From Anaerolineae bacterium (GTDB lineage Bacteria > Chloroflexota > Anaerolineae > Promineifilales > Promineifilaceae): 64,000 nt of DNA. The notes beneath the pieces are model-generated. The model was not told where the DNA came from. It made no database searches and saw only the letters and a list, made by a program, of their open reading frames with translations. Each line of letters begins with the position of its first letter. Positions within the stretch are counted from its first letter, which is position 1. Where the stretch lies: positions 1 to 64,000 of the forward strand of contig JAHBVI010000002.1 in the NCBI GenBank assembly GCA_019637635.1, read 5' to 3'. Positions 1-7,315 of this stretch are shown piece by piece. Both the position numbers and the translations under genes were made by a program.

Positions 1-404
1 ACAATGTAAAAAATCCGCCGCTGGATGAATTGGGACGGCCGTTGGTCACCTCCACTGGCAAGCTCAAACTCGGCTATCTGGACGCCCGCCGTGACTGGGG
101 CTACGCCAAAGAATACGCGGAGGCGATGTGGCTGATGCTGCAAAACAGTGAGCCAAAGGATTACGTCATCGGCACCAACACCTCCTACTCCGTGAGTAAT
201 CTGTGCCAGGTGGCCTTTGCCGCCGCCGGGCTGGATTGGCAGGAGCATGTACAGGCAGACGAGGCGCTGCTGCGCCCCACCGAAATCACCGTACTCAAAG
301 GGGATTATACCCAGGCTAAAAAGGATTTAGGCTGGCAGCCGCGCACCCCATTTTCCGACCTGATTGGGCTGATGGTGGAAGCCGATCTGGCGTTGTTCCG
401 GTAA
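1..404 (+). CDS. gmd: GDP-mannose 4,6-dehydratase, C-terminal part (cut by window edge)
   Basis: The frame is open from the first codon and ends at TAA 402-404, so only about the last 133 residues are present. The segment LGYLDARRDWGYAKEYAEAM, followed by DYVIGTNTSYSV and RPTEITVLKGDYTQAKKDLGW, is the usual C-terminal signature of GDP-mannose 4,6-dehydratase. This enzyme makes GDP-4-keto-6-deoxymannose, the precursor of GDP-fucose and GDP-rhamnose, in the cytoplasm. The NAD(P)-binding Rossmann part and the catalytic Ser/Tyr/Lys lie outside the window. A perfect 14-bp inverted repeat follows the stop. Family identity is secure; activity cannot be judged from this fragment. Confidence 0.9.
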   Translation, partial: NVKNPPLDELGRPLVTSTGKLKLGYLDARRDWGYAKEYAEAMWLMLQNSEPKDYVIGTNTSYSVSNLCQVAFAAAGLDWQEHVQADEALLRPTEITVLKGDYTQAKKDLGWQPRTPFSDLIGLMVEADLALFR

Positions 405-434
405 TTTTATACTCAGTAGATCAAAGCAGAGTTC

Positions 435-472
435 GCATCCTCAGATGCGAACCGGTGTGCATCTGAGGATGC
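435..472. repeat. 14-bp inverted repeat between convergent genes (word GCATCCTCAGATGC)
   Basis: GCATCCTCAGATGC (435-448) and its exact complement (459-472) flank a 10-nt loop. It lies between the gmd end and the GH3 end, where a bidirectional terminator would fit, but no T-run follows. The same 14-bp word recurs at 39826-39853, 39 kb away, between two unrelated genes, so it is a dispersed element and not gene-specific. Confidence 0.8.
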
Positions 473-498
473 CCACGCCTCTCATTGCGCTCTAAGGG

Positions 499-2673
499 TT
501 ACGCTACGGTCAATTTTGCCCTTAATAAATCCTGGTCACGCGAGGAGGTGCCGACCAGAATCTCGAACTCGCCGGGTTCCACCACACTCACCCCCTCCGC
601 ATTGACGATCTCAAAGGAAGGCCAGGGCAGCGCCACCTGCACCGTCTTCTTCTCACCCGGCGTCAGATGGGCGCGGGCAAAACCTTTCAGCGCCTTGTTG
701 ACCCACGTCGCCGAAGTCACTACATCGCTGACGTAAACCTGCACAATTTCTGTACCTTCCCGCTGCCCCACGTTCGCCACATCCACCAGGACCTGCGCCG
801 TTTCTCCGGTACTCAAAGTGGGGGAGGCCAGCCGCAGATTGGAATAAACGTACTGTGTGTAGCTGAGGCCGTGCCCAAAGGGGAAGAGCGGTTGCTGCGT
901 CAGGTCGGCATAGCGGTCGCCGTGCTGGCCACGCACCTGGCTGTAAAACACCGGCTGCTGCCCCACATGCACGGGGATGGAAACGGTCAGCTTGCCGGAG
1001 GGGTTGAGCTGCCCAAAGAGCGCCTCAGCCAGGGCGCGGCCGCCTTCCATGCCCGGATTGAACAGTTCCACGATAGCCGCAGCCTGTTTGGCGGAGGCGG
1101 GCAAAACCAGCGGTTTGCTGTTGATCAGGACGACGATCATCGGTTTGCCGGTCTGGGCGAGCGCGTCCAGCAGGGCTACCTGCCCACCTTGCAGTTCCAG
1201 AGTGGCCGTACTCAACCCCTCGCCGATGTAGTTCAGGTGGTCGCCAACGACGGCCACAATAACATCTGAAGATTGGGCGGTGGCTACGGCCGTAGCAATG
1301 CCGGACAAATCCTCATTATCAATCGAGCAGCCGCGCTCATAACGCACTTCCAAACCAGCCGGCGCCAGGGCGCGGATGCCGTCCAACACGGTGGTCGTCT
1401 TCTCACGGGGATGTTTGCCCGCCTCGGGGGGATGCTGCGAAGCGCCCAGCGACCAGTCGCCCAACTGTTGCAGGTCATCGTCAGCGTTTGGGCCAATTAC
1501 GGCAATGGAAGTTAACTGATGCGGGTCAAGCGGCAGCAGGCCGTTGTTCTGCAACAATACCAGGCTCTGGCGGGCAGCCTCCAGGTTCACTGCGCGGTGT
1601 TCAGGTCGGCTAATTTCCACCGCCGCCCGTTGCAGATCAGGGCGGCGCGGGTTTTCAAACAACCCCATGCGGAACTTGAGCGCCAGGAAGCGGGCGCAGG
1701 GAGCATCAATTTCACTTTCCGCCAGCCGCCCGGTGCGCACCGCTTCAATCGCGCCCTCATAAAACTCCGGGGTGGTCATCATAATGTCATTGCCCGCCCG
1801 CACGGCCACAATCGCCGCTTCCGCAAAGTCGGCGCAAACCTTCTGCTCCCTGACCAGGCGGCCCACGTTGTCCCAATCGGTGACAAGCACACCCTGGAAG
1901 CCCCATTCCTCTTTCAAGACCTCCGTCAGAAGCCAGTGGTTGGCGGTGGAGGGCACACCTTCCATAGATTGGTAGCCGGTCATAAAGGTCATGGCGCCGG
2001 CGCGGGCGGCGCGCTCAAACGGCGGCAGGAAGTAGCTGCGCAGCTTGCGGCGCGAGATGTCGGCTTCGGAGGCGTCGCGCCCGCCCTGCGTTTCTGAGTA
2101 ACCGGCGTAATGTTTGGCGGTAGCCAGGATGCCGTGGGGATCATCGAGTCCGCTGCCCTGGTAGCCATGCATCAGCGCCACACCCAATTCACCAATGAGG
2201 TAGGGGTCTTCGCCAAAGGTTTCGCCGGTGCGGCCCCAGCGCAGGTCGCGGGTCAGGCAGAGGACGGGCGAGAATGTCCAGTGAATACCGGTGGGGGCGG
2301 CTTCTACGGCCGTGACCCGGCCAACCTGCTCCAACAAATCCGGGTTCCAGCTACAGGCCATCGCCAGTTGGGTGGGGAAGATGGTGGCCCCTTTCCAAAA
2401 GGAGTGCCCGTGAATGGCGTCTTCACCTACCAGCAGGGGGATACCCAGTCGGCTTTGCGCCGCCAGATCCATGGCCCGATCCAGCTTTTCGCCCAGGATG
2501 TGTAGAATGGAACCGGCGTGGCGGGTATTGATGAAGGATAGGTCATCGGCGCGGGCATCCCACATGATGAGCTGTCCCACTTTCTCCTCCAGCGTCATAC
2601 GGCCGAGCAGGTCGGCCACACGTTCGGCAACGCTCAAGGACGGGTTGCGGTAGGCGGGGGTTTGTGGTGGCAT
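499..2673 (-). CDS. Glycoside hydrolase family 3 beta-glucosidase-type enzyme
   Basis: This 724-residue protein has the full GH3 layout. An N-terminal TIM-barrel domain (about residues 15-340) holds LLVGEDAIHGH (80-90), AKHYAGY with Lys187-His188, and VLVTDWDNV, in which Asp266 is the expected nucleophile. A GH3 C-terminal alpha/beta domain (about 370-590) and a fibronectin-III-like end (about 630-715) follow. It should hydrolyse beta-linked glucosides or xylosides from their non-reducing ends. No signal peptide is visible, so it is probably cytoplasmic and acts on imported oligosaccharides. The ATG at 2673 is preceded by AAGGAAACC. It converges with gmd and stands alone. The exact substrate cannot be read from the sequence. 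Confidence 0.92.
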   Translation of the reverse strand: MPPQTPAYRNPSLSVAERVADLLGRMTLEEKVGQLIMWDARADDLSFINTRHAGSILHILGEKLDRAMDLAAQSRLGIPLLVGEDAIHGHSFWKGATIFPTQLAMACSWNPDLLEQVGRVTAVEAAPTGIHWTFSPVLCLTRDLRWGRTGETFGEDPYLIGELGVALMHGYQGSGLDDPHGILATAKHYAGYSETQGGRDASEADISRRKLRSYFLPPFERAARAGAMTFMTGYQSMEGVPSTANHWLLTEVLKEEWGFQGVLVTDWDNVGRLVREQKVCADFAEAAIVAVRAGNDIMMTTPEFYEGAIEAVRTGRLAESEIDAPCARFLALKFRMGLFENPRRPDLQRAAVEISRPEHRAVNLEAARQSLVLLQNNGLLPLDPHQLTSIAVIGPNADDDLQQLGDWSLGASQHPPEAGKHPREKTTTVLDGIRALAPAGLEVRYERGCSIDNEDLSGIATAVATAQSSDVIVAVVGDHLNYIGEGLSTATLELQGGQVALLDALAQTGKPMIVVLINSKPLVLPASAKQAAAIVELFNPGMEGGRALAEALFGQLNPSGKLTVSIPVHVGQQPVFYSQVRGQHGDRYADLTQQPLFPFGHGLSYTQYVYSNLRLASPTLSTGETAQVLVDVANVGQREGTEIVQVYVSDVVTSATWVNKALKGFARAHLTPGEKKTVQVALPWPSFEIVNAEGVSVVEPGEFEILVGTSSRDQDLLRAKLTVA

Positions 2674-2701
2674 GAAGGTTTCCTTATCGGGGTAGGTGTT
2701 T

Positions 2702-3610
2702 TTACAGGCGCTGCCGCCGGGCGTATAGGGTGAGAATGCTTAACAACACCAACAACAGCAGCAGGCCAATGGCGGCTACCGCCAGTAAGTCAATGGACGG
2801 GGTTGGTGTTGGCGTGGGCGCTTCTTGGGGTTGGGTGAGGGTAGCTACCGCTTCAATGGGTGGTGTGATGTTGGTCACGGCCGTGTCCGTATCCGGCTGT
2901 GCGGGCGGGGGGGCGGTCATTTCCACTGTGGCCGCCCGTTCCGCTACCACCTCGGTGGCGATGGGGCGTGGCAAATCTGAGACGGTGGCCGTGGGCAGTG
3001 GCGCCGTTTGCGCTTCCGCTTCCGGGGTGGCGGCCGGCGTGGATGCGGCCGGCAGCGGCGCGGCGGCCGTGGCCTCCACCTCTGCGGCTGTGCTATCGGC
3101 TATGCTTTCGCCCGCTGCTTCTTCAAGAGCGGGTTCTTCCACTGAAAAGGGGGCGGCTGCGGGGGCGCTTTCAAACGCCAGGCCATCGGCCGTTTCTTCA
3201 CTGGTGGTCACACTGGTAAGCTGTGACACGGCCGTATCCGCCGGGGCCATCATGGCCGAACCGCCGCTAAACAGATTTAGACCGACGACAAAAAACAGGA
3301 GTACGGCCGTTAACACCGTGGCGGCGCGTAAGGCGGGGTAATAGGTGACGAGCGGTTGGCGGGCGGGACGGCCGTATAAAGCCGGGTCAAGTGTAAAGTT
3401 GCGGGGTACCTGGCGCGGCGGCAACTGGCGCAGCAAGGCCCGCGTTTGTTGCTGCTGCGCCACTTCCGCCTGCAAGTCCGGGTCTTGCGCCATTTGCTGC
3501 TCAAAACGCTGGCGTTCGGCCGGCGGCAGGGCATTATCCAGGTAAGCTGTCATCGTTTCCTGCTGCCTGGCTGCCGCCGATTTCGTCCAATTCCGCAAAA
3601 AGTCAAACAT
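2702..3610 (-). CDS. Anti-sigma-factor-like membrane protein with Pro/Ala/Thr-rich outer part
   Basis: The 302-residue protein starts with a short helical domain (MTAYLDNALPPAERQRFEQQM, about residues 20-40) typical of anti-sigma factors, but without the HxxxCxxC zinc motif. A membrane segment follows at about residues 95-113 (ATVLTAVLLFFVVGLNLF). Next is a long Ala/Pro/Thr/Glu-rich low-complexity stretch of about 150 residues, and then a second membrane helix close to the C terminus followed by RRQRL. It lies directly downstream of an ECF sigma gene on the same strand, so it probably binds that sigma factor on the cytoplasmic side. The two helices would place the rich linker outside the membrane as a possible sensor or spacer. 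The partner is inferred from position only. Confidence 0.7.
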   Translation of the reverse strand: MFDFLRNWTKSAAARQQETMTAYLDNALPPAERQRFEQQMAQDPDLQAEVAQQQQTRALLRQLPPRQVPRNFTLDPALYGRPARQPLVTYYPALRAATVLTAVLLFFVVGLNLFSGGSAMMAPADTAVSQLTSVTTSEETADGLAFESAPAAAPFSVEEPALEEAAGESIADSTAAEVEATAAAPLPAASTPAATPEAEAQTAPLPTATVSDLPRPIATEVVAERAATVEMTAPPPAQPDTDTAVTNITPPIEAVATLTQPQEAPTPTPTPSIDLLAVAAIGLLLLLVLLSILTLYARRQRL

Positions 3611-3630
3611 GATTCGTTATTTTGTTACCA

Positions 3631-3679
3631 GTCACTCGTCACTCGTCATTTGATGACGAGTGACAAGGGACAAGTGACC
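3631..3679. repeat. Word-dyad (CACTCGT) between sigma and anti-sigma genes
   Basis: Tandem copies of GTCACTC on the left face their complements on the right. Bases 3638-3649 pair with 3653-3664 around a 3-nt loop, and a looser copy (GACAAGTGAC) follows. It fills the gap between the ECF sigma stop and the anti-sigma start, so in the mRNA it would form a hairpin between the two cistrons and could lower anti-sigma output relative to sigma. That role is inference. Confidence 0.7.
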
Positions 3680-3681
3680 AT

Positions 3682-4275
3682 TCAAGATTCACCTTGTAAA
3701 CGATATGCCGCCGGTAAAAGTTCCTGTACGCCTTGCAGGCAGTCGCGCAGTTTGCTGCGGGCGCGGCTGAGCCGGGACTTAACCGTGCCCAACGAGACGC
3801 GGGTGATGCGGGCGATTTCTTCATAATCATACCCTTCAACATCGCAGAGGACGGCCGTAGCCCGCTGATCAGCCGGTAATCCTTGCAAACACCGTTCAAT
3901 GGCCCGCACCAATTCTAACCGCTGCTGCTGCTCCTCCGGCCCCAACGCCGGGTCACGCAAAAAGGCAAAGGATTCATTTTCTTCTGTCAGGTCATCCAAT
4001 GAGGATTGAGGGCGGCGCTGCCATTTACGCAGTTCATCATAACAGCGGTTGGTGGCAATGCGCAGTAGCCACGCCTTGAGGCTGCCCTCCCGAAAGCTGT
4101 GCAGCGCCTTGTAGGCGGCAATAAACGTCTCCTGGGCGACATCTTCGGCGGCCTGAGGCTGCCCCATGATGCGGTAAGCCACGTTATACACCGCTTGCTG
4201 ATGTGCCAACACCAGCCGGTTATACGCGGTCACGTCGCCCCTTTTTGCCTGTTCGATGAGTGCTGCTTCGTCCAT
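3682..4275 (-). CDS. ECF (RpoE-type) RNA polymerase sigma factor
   Basis: The protein has 197 residues. Region 2 lies near residues 10-75, with YNVAYRIMGQPQAAEDVAQETF and the -10-recognition helix FREGSLKAWLLRIATNRCYD. Region 4 lies near 125-180, with LPADQRATAVLCDVEGYDYEEIARI and the helix-turn-helix VSLGTVKSRLSRARSKLR. This is a standard two-domain ECF sigma factor that directs RNA polymerase to stress or envelope promoters. The ATG at 4275 is preceded by a tandem GGTAATC repeat instead of a clear ribosome site. The downstream gene encodes its probable anti-sigma factor. The target regulon is unknown. Confidence 0.9.
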   Translation of the reverse strand: MDEAALIEQAKRGDVTAYNRLVLAHQQAVYNVAYRIMGQPQAAEDVAQETFIAAYKALHSFREGSLKAWLLRIATNRCYDELRKWQRRPQSSLDDLTEENESFAFLRDPALGPEEQQQRLELVRAIERCLQGLPADQRATAVLCDVEGYDYEEIARITRVSLGTVKSRLSRARSKLRDCLQGVQELLPAAYRLQGES

Positions 4276-4278
4276 TGT

Positions 4279-4336
4279 TCGGTAATCGGTAATCGGTAAT
4301 CGGTAATCGGTGAACGGTTAACCGTTCACCGATTAC
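4279..4336. repeat. Tandem GGTAATC words ending in a 17-bp palindrome
   Basis: Four head-to-tail copies of a 7-mer (CGGTAAT register) run into a perfect palindrome. The left arm GTAATCGGTGAACGGTT (4303-4319) pairs with 4320-4336 without a spacer. It sits just upstream of the ECF sigma start codon. The same GTAATC-type words reappear at several other intergenic sites in this window. Confidence 0.8.
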
Positions 4337-4395
4337 TGAATACCAGGTTTGACAGAACCCATGCCATGTTCTAAAATCCCGCCACCTTGCAGAGG

Positions 4396-4477
<82 letters not shown>

Positions 4478-4554
4478 TGAGCGAACCTGTTGGGGAAATT
4501 ATAAGCCGCCAACAGGACGCCGGGCAAATTGCCCATCAGGCCGCCAGGCAATTG

Positions 4555-4591
4555 AAGGAGTTGCTCATGTTATGTGGGTAACTCCTTTTTT
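4555..4591 (+). terminator. Rho-independent terminator downstream of tRNA-Leu
   Basis: AAGGAGTT (4555-4562) pairs with AACTCCTT (4580-4587) and is followed by further T residues to 4591. It is the first stem followed by a T-run downstream of the tRNA gene, about 80 nt after its 3' end. Confidence 0.75.
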
Positions 4592-4597
4592 ATGTGT

Positions 4598-4662
4598 TCA
4601 GGTTTTCAGGTGTCAGGTGTCATGTAGCCTGGCACCTGACACCTGACACCTGACACTTTTTT
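4598..4662. repeat. Word-dyad of CAGGTGT repeats
   Basis: Tandem AGGTGTC words on the left (about 4604-4621) face three CCTGACA words on the right (about 4633-4656), followed by a T-run. It lies immediately before the ATG at 4664. The same word family forms the dyad at 31510-31566. With its T-run it could also act as a second terminator for the tRNA transcript. Confidence 0.75.
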
Positions 4663-4663
4663 C

Positions 4664-5047
4664 ATGCGCCGACTGCGTATTCCGCTGGTTATTGTGATTG
4701 GCCTCGTATTGGGGGTGGGGTTGGGGCTGCTGATTGGCTGGCGGTTGTATCCGACGGAATTTGTGAATGCTACGCCGGCCTATCTGGCCCCGGCTTACCA
4801 GCAGGATTATGCGCGGCTGGTGGCAGCGGGATATGCGATGGATGGCGACCTGGCGACAGCGCGGACGCGATTGGGCAGTTTGGGAGAAGCTGGGGAGGCG
4901 GTGCTGACGGCCGTGATGATTGACGCCATTCTGAAACAGCAAGATGAGCAGGAGATTCGCCAGTTGGTGGCTCTGGCGGCGGCGATGGGCATCAATTCCC
5001 CGGTAATGACGCCTTACCTGAATCAGCCGCCGGGGGCAGCGCCATGA
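4664..5047 (+). CDS. Small one-helix envelope protein, paralogue of the next gene
   Basis: I recognise no named family. The 127-residue product has a positively charged start (MRRLRIP) and one membrane helix at about residues 7-27. The outer segment reads YLAPAYQQDYARLVAAGYAMDGDLATARTRLGSL and continues into a second helical part. The next gene encodes the same arrangement: a helix, then a short link, then a Q/K-x-x-Y-x-x-LV motif, then YA-DGD-A-A--RL. The two genes overlap by 4 bases (ATGA), so they are probably translationally coupled and may form a complex. The repeated helix pairs resemble one TPR-like unit. Confidence 0.7.
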   Translation: MRRLRIPLVIVIGLVLGVGLGLLIGWRLYPTEFVNATPAYLAPAYQQDYARLVAAGYAMDGDLATARTRLGSLGEAGEAVLTAVMIDAILKQQDEQEIRQLVALAAAMGINSPVMTPYLNQPPGAAP

Positions 5048-5937
5048 GTCGCCGTCGCCGTCGCCAATTACCTTACGGCAGCGGGGGGAAACGGCCGTTT
5101 TGGCAGCGTGTTTCCACCGCCGGTTGGCTGCTGCTGGGGTTGGCCATGGGGTTGAGCGCCGGGCTGTATTACAGTTGGGTGGTAGACCCGGTGGTTTACA
5201 TCAATGCCGGCCCGTCAAGGCTGAGCGAAGCGCATAAGGCGGAGTATATTTTCCTGGTCAGCCAGAGTTACGCGGCCGATGGGGACTGGGCGCAGGCGCA
5301 GCAGCGGTTGGCGGCGCTGGAAGACCCGGATCTGGCAGGCACAGTAAACGCCTTATTAGAAAGCTACGTGCGCAACCTGGCCCCGCCGGAGGCGCTGCGC
5401 CACCTGGCGGCTTTGGCGCAGCAGCTAGGCGCGGAGGGCGGAGCGGTGGCTGTTTTTGCGCCTACAGCGGCGGCATTACCGACGCCCACGCTGGCGGCGC
5501 CGCTGTTTTTGCCCACGCCAGAGCCGCTGCCCACGTTAACGGCCGTGCCCGCCCTCACCCCCACCGCCACCTTGCCTCCCCAACCAACCGACGTTTTCAC
5601 CTACCAACTGCTGCGCCAGGAACAGCTTTGTGACCTGGAGGGTGCGCCCCGCATTGAGGTGATCACCCAGGATGCGGCGTTGAATGATGTGCCGGGTACG
5701 GCCGTGTTGGTGCGTTGGGCGGGCGGCGAGGACCGTTTTTTCACCGGCTTCAAGCCCGATCAGGGTCTGGGGTATGGCGATTTTACGATGTTGCCGGATG
5801 TCTCTTATGCGGTGGCGCTGGCGGAGGGCAGCCCGGAAGTGAGTGGGCTGCGGGTGGAAAAGTGTGCGGACGGCCGTGAGGGTGGCTGGCGGCTGGTCTT
5901 TCAAAAATTGTCCAACACGCCGGGACGGGATAATTAA
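5044..5937 (+). CDS. One-helix envelope protein with Pro/Thr linker and C-terminal domain
   Basis: This 297-residue protein is unassigned. A basic N terminus (SRRRRRQLPYGSGGKR) and a membrane helix (about residues 25-45) precede a TPR-like segment, EYIFLVSQSYAADGDWAQAQQRLAAL, that matches the upstream 127-residue protein. A Pro/Thr/Leu-rich linker (about 140-180) leads to a C-terminal domain of about 100 residues (from TYQLLRQEQLCDLEGAPRIEV to GWRLVFQKL), which looks like a beta-rich extracytoplasmic module. It has two cysteines that could bridge. The start overlaps the previous stop (ATGA). A surface role is inferred; no enzyme motif is visible. Confidence 0.7.
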   Translation: MSRRRRRQLPYGSGGKRPFWQRVSTAGWLLLGLAMGLSAGLYYSWVVDPVVYINAGPSRLSEAHKAEYIFLVSQSYAADGDWAQAQQRLAALEDPDLAGTVNALLESYVRNLAPPEALRHLAALAQQLGAEGGAVAVFAPTAAALPTPTLAAPLFLPTPEPLPTLTAVPALTPTATLPPQPTDVFTYQLLRQEQLCDLEGAPRIEVITQDAALNDVPGTAVLVRWAGGEDRFFTGFKPDQGLGYGDFTMLPDVSYAVALAEGSPEVSGLRVEKCADGREGGWRLVFQKLSNTPGRDN

Positions 5938-5952
5938 GGAGTTGGCTGCGAC

Positions 5953-6351
5953 ATGGACAGGCTGGTGTTTCACGAAAACCACAAACTCATTTGCTGGTTC
6001 CCCACCGGCGATTTGACTTCAGAGATGATCGTGAACTATTACCTGGAAATGAAAGCCTGCGTTTGGGGGCAACAAGCCGACCGCTTTTGTGACTTTAGCC
6101 AGGTAGACAACTTTGTGCTGAATTACAACATCATGCAAAGTTTGGTGACTTATCGCCAGGTTGCCTTGAAAAACCACAAAAGGATTCGATTGGTGAGTTA
6201 TTGCCCCCATGATGTTGGGTATGCTTTTTCGCGCATGTACCAGATGTTGATAGAGGGGATGGGCATTGAAACTTTTATTACCCGCGAATTAGAGCCGGCA
6301 GCCCAATTTTTAGGCGTCTCGCTGGCACTTTTGCATTTTGATGGCGATTGA
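5953..6351 (+). CDS. Hypothetical 132-residue protein, possibly STAS/SpoIIAA-like
   Basis: This is a soluble protein without signal peptide or membrane helix. The pattern (short strands, then LTSEMIVNYYLEMKACVWGQQ, then FCDFSQVDN, then HKRIRLVSYCPHDVGYAFSRMYQMLIEG) alternates strands and helices and ends with RELEPAAQFLGVSLALL. That layout recalls STAS or SpoIIAA-like domains, but no diagnostic motif confirms it. It starts 15 nt after the preceding envelope gene and ends 15 nt before the Nudix gene, so it probably shares their transcript. Confidence 0.6.
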   Translation: MDRLVFHENHKLICWFPTGDLTSEMIVNYYLEMKACVWGQQADRFCDFSQVDNFVLNYNIMQSLVTYRQVALKNHKRIRLVSYCPHDVGYAFSRMYQMLIEGMGIETFITRELEPAAQFLGVSLALLHFDGD

Positions 6352-6366
6352 TCGAGACATAGCCGA

Positions 6367-6882
6367 ATGAATAAGCCAAATTCTGCTCCCGATAATGTCC
6401 GGTTTTGTACCCGCTGTGGCGCGGCCATGCAGGCAAAATTGGTGGGGGACAAGATGCGAAAGGTGTGCCCGCAGTGTGGGTTCATCCATTTCACCGACCC
6501 GAAGGTGGGCGTGGGGGTATTGGTGGTGAATGAAGCGGGGGAGGTGCTGTTGGTGCGGCGCACCATGCGCCCGGAGATTGGCCGGTGGAGTTTGCCGGCG
6601 GGGTATCTGGATCAGGGAGAGGAGCCAACGGTGACGGCCGTGCGCGAAGTGCAGGAAGAAACCGGCCTGCATGTGACCATTGAGGGGCTGCTGGATGTGT
6701 ACCACAATCCACCGGAACAGGGTGGCGCTTCCATCTTTATTTTGTACCGGGGGCGGGTGGTAGGTGGGGAGCTAAAAGCAGGCGACGACGCGGATGCCGC
6801 CGCCTTTTTCCGGCTGGATGCGCTGCCCGACGTGGCCTTTGCCAGCACCCAGGCGGCGATTGCGGCGCTGCGTAAACCGTAA
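6367..6882 (+). CDS. Nudix hydrolase with N-terminal zinc ribbon
   Basis: The protein has 171 residues. Cys14, Cys17, Cys34 and Cys37 form a zinc ribbon like that of NADH pyrophosphatase (NudC) relatives. The Nudix box follows at about residues 79-101 (GYLDQGEEPTVTAVREVQEETGL) with the metal-binding REVQEE core. Such enzymes cleave nucleoside diphosphates linked to another group; the exact substrate (NADH, ADP-ribose or other) is not determined here. The protein is shorter than NudC and lacks its N-terminal domain. Its TAA stop (6880-6882) lies inside the first word of the CCGTAATCC dyad that follows. Confidence 0.9.
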   Translation: MNKPNSAPDNVRFCTRCGAAMQAKLVGDKMRKVCPQCGFIHFTDPKVGVGVLVVNEAGEVLLVRRTMRPEIGRWSLPAGYLDQGEEPTVTAVREVQEETGLHVTIEGLLDVYHNPPEQGGASIFILYRGRVVGGELKAGDDADAAAFFRLDALPDVAFASTQAAIAALRKP

Positions 6883-6937
6883 TCCGTAACCCGTTGTCCG
6901 ATCACGGATTACGGATTACGGTTCACGGATTACGGGC
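6877..6937. repeat. Word-dyad CCGTAATC / GATTACGG
   Basis: Words of the type CCGTAATCCG on the left (6877-6900) face several copies of CGGATTACGG on the right (6905-6937). It separates the convergent Nudix gene and the 89-residue minus-strand gene, and it supplies the Nudix stop codon. Confidence 0.75.
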
Positions 6938-6939
6938 TT

Positions 6940-7209
6940 TTACCGTTTTTGCAGCACAAAGAGCCAGCCTTCCATTTCACTGTCTACGCCGAAATGCTCG
7001 GTGTATTTGATTTCGTAGCCGTGCGTCTGGATGAGGGCCAGGCAGTCAATGAGGGCGCGGCGGATGGCTTTGGCCGGATGATTTTCCAGTTTGTCAATGG
7101 ATTGTTTTACCTGGTCTTTGGCGGGGCCATCTGGCCCCAGCACTTCGATCAGCCAGTTGACGCCGGTGGTCATTTTGCGGGGTTTGCATTGTAGGATGAG
7201 GGTTTGCAT
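6940..7209 (-). CDS. Hypothetical 89-residue protein
   Basis: I do not recognise the family. The start is well supported: AAGGAGA lies 5 nt before the ATG at 7209. The product is soluble and mixed alpha/beta, with MQTLILQCKPRKMTTGVNWLIEVLG, a Lys-rich helix (KDQVKQSIDKLENHPAKAIRRALIDCL) and a final EMEGWLFVLQKR. It has no cysteine pairs or catalytic motif. Five perfect GGAATTA heptamers lie directly upstream (7224-7258), where they could space its promoter. Confidence 0.65.
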   Translation of the reverse strand: MQTLILQCKPRKMTTGVNWLIEVLGPDGPAKDQVKQSIDKLENHPAKAIRRALIDCLALIQTHGYEIKYTEHFGVDSEMEGWLFVLQKR

Positions 7210-7223
7210 GGGGGTCTCCTTTG

Positions 7224-7265
7224 GGAATTAGGAATTAGGAATTAGGAATTAGGAATTATGAATTA
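7224..7265. repeat. Tandem GGAATTA heptamer array
   Basis: There are five perfect head-to-tail GGAATTA copies (7224-7258) followed by a degenerate TGAATTA. The array begins 15 nt upstream of the start codon of the 89-residue minus-strand gene. Unlike most repeats here, no facing inverted arm is visible. Confidence 0.85.
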
Positions 7266-7315
7266 TGAAGTGGATTTTAGAGGGGAACGGCCGTGAAAAC
7301 AACGGTAAAGAAGGG

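Noticed and set aside
7224-7265. Short tandem array considered as a CRISPR remnant
   Set aside because: The 7-bp units are contiguous without spacers, and there are no cas genes in the window.
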